64,000 nt of DNA, taken from the NCBI RefSeq assembly GCF_003286085.1, contig NW_020825324.1, forward strand, positions 2,232,001-2,296,000, given 5' to 3'. The DNA is from Drosophila persimilis (taxonomy: Eukaryota; Arthropoda; Insecta; Diptera; Drosophilidae). Position numbers and translations under genes: made by a program. The notes beneath the pieces are model-generated. The model had not been told where the DNA came from, did no database searches, and was given only the letters and a program-made list of their open reading frames with translations. Positions 58,239 through 64,000 of this stretch are shown one piece after another; position 1 is the first letter of the stretch; every line of letters begins with the position of its first letter.

Positions 58239-61200
58239 TTTGCTTGGATTGGAGCCAGCAGTGCTCGCACTTGGGTTCTTGTGATTCGGGTGATCGGAAG
58301 CTGACTGAAGCAAGGATTCGTATTGAACGAAAGCATTCAAGAGGGCTCCAATATGTACAGATTGACTCTCACCTTCTCCGGACAGACTTTTGACAGACTA
58401 TTATTCTTTCTTCTTTTGCTCTTCTCTCAAAAGTTTAGCTTTTGGCCGTTACAGCCTTTGGCTTTTCTTTCGATCCTCCTCTCTCTCTCTTCTCTCTTCT
58501 CTCTCGCTGGAACTTCTTTCGCTACCCTCGCGGTCTGGGCGCTGTACGTTTCGTCGTCGCCGTCGCCGTCACCGTCACCGTCAGCGTTGTTCTTCCACAC
58601 ATCCGCATCCATTGGCTTGTTGTGGCGGTCGCATTAACCCTTCACAGACGCTCGTCGGGCGGCGGCAGCAGGCGCAGCAGCAGCAGCAGCGTCAGCGGCG
58701 CCGCCCACGTCAACGCTAAAAATAATAGGCCGCCTGTGTGCATACAAATGAGTCCCAGGACGAGGACGTGGCAGTGGTAGTGGCAGCAGCAGCGGCAGAC
58801 TCCAGGCAGTGGTTTGATGTGGGGTTGGGGTTGGGCCTGAAGCTGAGGCTGGGGTCTGGTCTGGGCTGGGTTCGAGCATGCAATTATCCCAGCTGTCCGC
58901 CGACGTCGCCCACTCGCCCCTGTCACCTTTCAAGCCTTTCTTTTATGGCCATGCTCTGGCGCCTGGATGCACTTTTAATGTGTGTGTGTGTGTGTGTGTG
59001 TTTTTGGGTGCTTTCCTTTTTTTATTGCAACTATTTGCATGACAGCGTATAATAATTTACTCGTTAAAAAAGGAATCTCACTTTGGTGGCATAATTAACG
59101 GCATCTCTTTGCTCCCCACGCCCCCACCCCTCCTCTTTTAACAGCCGCCCTACCACTTTTCACCATCTTTTTTTCTGTTCGTCCTTTTTCCTTTTTCCAT
59201 TTTCCATTTATTTTTATTTATTTGTTCAAGTCGCAAGTTTTGCCGTTGACCTTTTTTTTATCTGTTTTTTTTTTTGTTCTTTGTGCCAATATTTATTTAT
59301 CTCTTTGCTCGTAATACCGTTACTGGTAAACAGGGGTGTATTGTAGGGACAATGGGGGCATTATGGTTCAAGTAGTGCGACAGAGAGAGACTTCTGCATT
59401 AAGATCGGATCATTACTGCAGCCAGAAGTCAGAAAATATGCCGGAAGAATCCACCAAAATTGTAATAATATAATGTACAATTTGATATAATAATTGCGGT
59501 AATATTGATGATAAAATACAAGACTTTTCTCCAAGTGATTCCTTTAGATGATAAGGGATCGATGTTCTCCGAATTGTGGCATGAAAATGGCATGTCTTTT
59601 GATTTATGATCTCATTCTCGATAAAGTACCCTCTTTCTCGCGATTGGCGGGTATCCCATTGTCGATCCTGCTCTCGCACTTGTTTCATTTTTGGTTTATT
59701 TATTTTGTTCTTCGGTTTCTGTTTTGTTTAGTGCTGGAAGCCTGGTCTTTGGCCACATAAATGTATTATTTATTCCCATTTGTAATGCGCACCTAGGCGC
59801 ACATAAATTACTATTATATACGCTTCTTCTGCTCCTGAAAATCTTCCTTTTTTTAAACACATTTATGTACTTTTTAATATGTTTTAATACATATGTATAT
59901 ATTGGTATATTGGTATATTGGTGGGGATTTTCATTGAGGCTTTTTGCTGCTGCTGCTGCTGCCGGCGGCCCTTTGAAATTTATCACATTCGATGCTGGAA
60001 AATTTGTCATGTGATTTAGTGTCACGAATTTATTTATAAGTTAATGCCGGAATATGCATTTTATGGCGCATTTTGCAGGGCAATTAATTATTCATTTAAT
60101 ATTATAAATTAATCACACACTGTTCGCTATTGTCGCGGTCCCAGCTGCTGCCCCATCGAATCACGTACGAAATCACGGTCTGGCAGAGGCGGTGCCGCAG
60201 CCTGGGGTTAAGCGGGGCCTGGCCTGCCCCTCCGTCATCGATCGCTTTTCCGTTGGGGAACATCCGGCAAATGATTTCTTTTTCCCCCAGTCTACTAAGG
60301 AGATCGGAGTGCTGAACGGGGGATGTATTATACCAGAAGATACCAGTGAAATCCCCAAGAAAACAACTACAATTGAATCATTTCCTACAACAAATGGCAA
60401 CAGTTATTTGCATATCACCCGTATCGCAATCCGAATATCAATATCGTCGTTATACAACAGAAAATATAATTATAATCCTGCTAATTGAATCCTGAAATCA
60501 GAGGCAAACAAATTGCATACGTGACTCGAAAAATGCCATGGACATTAGGGGCATCATCGTTTTTGCATTACTTTTGCCTCTAGAGGCCCGCATGGTGGAG
60601 GGTACCGCTTACAATGATTTTATTTGTGTATTTTTCTGCAATCAGCTTAGTTTTCTTTGGGTTTTGGGTTTTGAAAATATTTATTGCCTTCATGAGATCT
60701 TTTCTTCCTCTATTTTGTATACCTTTGCCATCAGTGTATTTCGAACTTTATTTTGCATTTCTTTTGTAGTTTTCCCCTCGCTGGCGATTGTGGCTTCCTT
60801 TTTTTCCATTCGGTTGTGGCTCTTTTCTGGGACTGCCAAATGCACTCTCTACATGGCCAAACAGCCTGCCAGTCGCCATTATTCAAAAGCCCACCCAAAA
60901 AACACTATAAGGGGCCTGGACAGACGGAGATAGACAGCGGAATGGATAGTGGGGGAGCCGTTTGGAGTTTGAAAAGCTGTTGCCAGTTATTGTCTGTTGT
61001 CTAGCCCTTAAAATGTATGCTGTACTCGAGTGAACGAGTGTACGAGATAGGAGATGGATACATATATGTACATATGTATATATGTATGGGACTCGCGCTC
61101 CAGTCCGTCCTCCCTGGCAGCGTCCTGGTGCGCTGGCATGGCCATCAATAAATAATAAATTGCCTATAAAAACTGATAAATTCATTGATGAATCTCCAAG

Positions 61201-63080
61201 AGAATTCCTTACCTCCTCTGCTCGCCATACGGGTTTTGCACATGGCCGGTACCACCCCCAACCGACCATTCTCCCTTAAAGTGAGTAATGGAAATTCATG
61301 GTAATAAATGTATGGAAAAGGCCAGACAGAGACAGAGACAGACACAGACACAGAGAAAGCGGAAAAGCGGAAAAGCCCCCCAAAGGACATCTGAATGCGG
61401 CTTGCACTTTTTGGTGGCCCCGCTTGCCCCTCCGCCCAGCCCTGGCCATGGGCCATGACAGTATCAGAGATGGTAATGGCACCATTTGAAGGGATAGATT
61501 CAATGAATACTTTGATTCAAATCCCAGCTCCCAATCATTGATTTATCTGCCTGTCTCTGAGGCTCCATGGCTCCGTAGCTGGAGGCAGAGGAGTAATAGG
61601 CATAAGCGGTACATTATGTCAATAGGACTCGGAATTTTAGACCTATATAGGGGGCAGCAGCTCGTTTGAAGCGATTGAGGTCTAAATTACAGTTTCATTT
61701 GGTCAACAACACACTTTTTTCAAAGCTCTAGCCCAGGATGTTTCCATTCCCAGCCTACATACAATACAATCAGCTGCCAGTGTTGGAAAAAACAGCCAAA
61801 GCCGAAGAATCTTGGGGGGACACACATGTCCCAAGGACCCCAGAAAATCAAAACCTCTGGTCAAAAGTCACTTAAATATTGATAAGATTCTGCATTCTGG
61901 TTGATATTTCTTCACACTGGAGTGTGAATGGAAATTGTGCGTTGAGATATGGAACAAAACAGGCGCCCAAAAATCGGCCCCGATTTTGAAGAATTTCCCT
62001 TTTAATTAGGCGAATAAATCTCGAGTGTGGCCGTTCAGTTATGCGAAATTGGAACAGCAAATCAAAGGGATAAATAGGGTTATAGAATATGCAAAAAGGA
62101 TAGCATAATATGCAGCAGATGAGACCATACATTTCTAGGATCTATTTAGACCAAGGAACAGAGTGGAGTCCCTGTGGTGCCCCTTTATTGGTCCCAAGGG
62201 GCACGTGAGGGGCAAAGGGAGGATGCCAGGATGCCAGGATGCCATCCATCTATCCATCCATCATCTACTCTTGAGATACTACCCCGCAGTCCAGTCCCCC
62301 CAGTCCCCCCAGAACCCCCAACACCCCCAGAAAAAGCAAAGGAAAATCGCAGACAAACATTATTTCCCCTTCAGTGTATTTTTTGTTGCTGTTAAATGTA
62401 ATTTTAAGTGACGTCGCCAAAGTTGAAACGTGACAAAATTACAAAATATTTTGTAAGCTCTTAAAACCGTTGATACTGTTGCCAGAAGAGAACGGCGGCA
62501 ACGGCGCCGGAAAGGGGCGAAGGGCCGGCAGCCAGGACAGGCCATAACATGGCCCATAACAGTAAAAACAAATAGAACCAACACCAACAACGTAATACTT
62601 AATAACGTGCATTTTGATGTTGTCGCGGTTGAAGGGGATTTCCGAAAGTTAAAGCTGGACGTGGGATACCCTGTGGCGTCGGTGGCGGACCAAGATTGAG
62701 CCTGGCATTGCACTGAAATGCCCCTGATATCGCCCGATCCTCCCATCCCCTGCCCCACCAATATATATGATCTGGGCTGCTGCCGCCAGACAAGTTTTTG
62801 GACGAATACGAAGGAGTTTTCGGGTTTTCTTCGGCAGCCGCAGCGGTTTTGCGATATGTAACAATCCCAAAAACCCGTCGAATGTTGCCACACGAATAAT
62901 ATAGGGCCAAAACAGATCCTGTTTGGCTTTGATGGACAATGGAATGGATGATGATGAATGCGTGTAAAAGTTTCCAAATGCTCATGTAATATTTATTGGA
63001 AATCAATCAATAGCTCACAAAAGGTTCCTTTATTAACGAGCAGAAAAGTAAGGCTACAAGCGGGGCTCAAATAGGGTCAG
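58239..63080. other. Noncoding, with one unexplained ATG frame
   Basis: Contents include CGTCGCCGTCGCCGTCACC-type repeats at about 58,548-58,582, GCAGCA words near 58,664-58,690, (TG)n at 58,979-59,000, T-rich stretches at 59,160-59,280, (CTG)n near 59,946-59,963, and (CAGAGA)n near 61,325-61,350. An ATG-started 131-codon frame at 60,538-60,933 has a hydrophobic N terminus. The region is simply T-rich, and nothing else supports a gene. Confidence 0.6.
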
Positions 63081-63082
63081 AA

Positions 63083-63974
63083 CGGAGTCCGAATGGAGTC
63101 CAAGCTGAGTCCAAGCTGAGTCCAAACGGAGTCCAAACGGAGTCCCAACGGAGTCCAAACGGAGTCCCAAACGGAGTCCAAACGGAGTCCAAATAGAATC
63201 CAGACGGAGTCCAAACAGAGTCCAAACGGAGTCCCAAACGGAGTCCAAACGGAGTCCAGAGTCCAAGCCGAGACCAAACTGACACCTAACGGAGTCCCAA
63301 ACGGTGTCCAAACGGAGTCCAAATAGAATCCAGACGGAGTCCAAACGGAGTCCAAACGGAGTCCCAAACGGAGTCCAAACGGAGTCCAAATGGAGTCCCA
63401 AACGGAGTCCCAAACGGAGTCCCAAACGGAGTCCAGACGGAGTCCCAACGGAGTCCAAACGGAGTCCAGAGTCCAAGCCGAGACCAAACTGACACCTAAT
63501 GGAGTCCCAAACGGTGTCCAAACGGAGTTCAAATAGAATCCAGACGGAGTCCAAACGGAGTCCAAACGGAGTCCAAACGGAGTCCAAACGGAGTCCAAAC
63601 GGAGTCCAAACGGAGTCCAGAGTCCAAGCCGAGACCAAACTGACACCTAACGGAGTCCCAAACGGTGTCCAAACGGAGTCCAAATAGAATCCAGACGGAG
63701 TCCAAACGGAGTCCAAACGGAGTCCCAAACGGAGTCCAAACGGAGTCCAAATGGAGTCCCAAACGGAGTCCCAAACGGAGTCCAGACGGAGTCCCAACGG
63801 AGTCCAAACGGAGTCCAGAGTCCAAGCCGAGACCAAACTGACACCTAACGGAGTCCCAAACGGTGTCCAAACGGAGTTCAAATAGAATCCAGACGGAGTC
63901 CAAACGGAGTCCAAACGGAGTCCCAAACGGAGTCCAAACGGAGTCCAAATGGAGTCCCAAACGGAGTCCAAACA
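63083..63974 (-). repeat. 11-bp-based minisatellite with higher-order structure
   Basis: About 80 units of mainly 11-12 bp (GGAGTCCAAAC, with GGAGTCCCAAAC, GGAGTCCAGAC and GGAGTCCCAAC variants) fill 890 bp. A distinctive block containing GCCGAGACCAAACTGACACC recurs four times, with starts near 63,260, 63,470, 63,621 and 63,819 (spacings about 210, 151, 198). The first two intervals are repeated by the next with a single 12-bp unit missing, giving a super-unit of about 350-361 bp. Minus-strand frames of up to 308 codons start at GTG and encode 11-residue repeats, so they are not called as genes. Confidence 0.92.
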
Positions 63975-64000
63975 GGGCACATATTTAGAGGCATATTCCT

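Noticed and set aside
60538..60933. ATG frame of 131 codons with a hydrophobic, signal-like N terminus
   Set aside because: The region is T-rich, which alone yields hydrophobic codons. There is no family resemblance, and a conservation test would be needed before calling it.
63054..63980. Minus-strand open frame of 308 codons made of 11-residue repeats
   Set aside because: It begins at GTG, not ATG, lies entirely in a minisatellite whose units lack stops in several frames, and other frames of the same array are equally open.
1..64000. CRISPR arrays, operons, bacterial terminators or riboswitches
   Set aside because: The sequence is clearly from an animal. The regular arrays present are minisatellites without unique spacers.

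Overview
The window looks like 64 kb of noncoding euchromatic DNA from a fly, most likely a Drosophila. The evidence is a decayed gypsy-clade errantivirus copy, an adjoining fragment that reads like the dispersed INE-1/DINE-1 repeat, TATCGATA (DRE-type) motifs, and very dense (CA)n, (GA)n and purine or pyrimidine microsatellites typical of fly introns and intergenic DNA. The many 17-24 nt G or C runs and short GC-rich minisatellites make me think of the obscura group, but that is an impression, not a proof. I found no host protein-coding exon I can defend. The long open frames lie in low-complexity or tandem-repeat DNA, several lack an ATG, and none shows a recognisable domain.

The best functional reading is that the window is the interior of a very long intron transcribed on the + strand. 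Three sites, near 3,776, 30,966 and 53,624, have a polypyrimidine tract, a 3' splice site TTGCAG and an immediately abutting 5' splice site GTAA. That is the form of Drosophila recursive-splicing (zero-nucleotide exon, ratchet) sites. They share one strand and lie 27.2 and 22.7 kb apart. The first also has a strong downstream donor 50 nt away, which would define an RS-exon.

Layout. 1-8,960: noncoding, with microsatellites, an AT-rich island (4,436-4,870), a TTTAGGG heptamer array (5,411-5,454) and a 14-bp-period array of CAGCTG E-boxes (6,722-6,783). About 9,200-12,640: a sense-oriented gypsy-like element with gag, pol and env remnants and a 3' LTR, full of stops and internal deletions. 12,635-12,820: the INE-1-like fragment. 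12,820-27,880: noncoding, with one copy pair of a 26-bp palindromic motif (14,551 and 16,720), a candidate 12-nt microexon (26,290-26,301) and a cluster of GTAACGAGT words. 27,885-28,079: a near-perfect 11-bp minisatellite. 28,080-63,080: noncoding, with the second and third ratchet sites, a diverged tandem repeat of about 100 bp (41,065-41,400), most of the mononucleotide G/C runs, and two of three copies of a 31-bp motif. 63,083-63,974: a second 11-bp-based minisatellite with two further levels of higher-order structure.

No genes cooperate here in a pathway. The interest lies in splicing architecture, repeat evolution and unexplained dispersed motifs.
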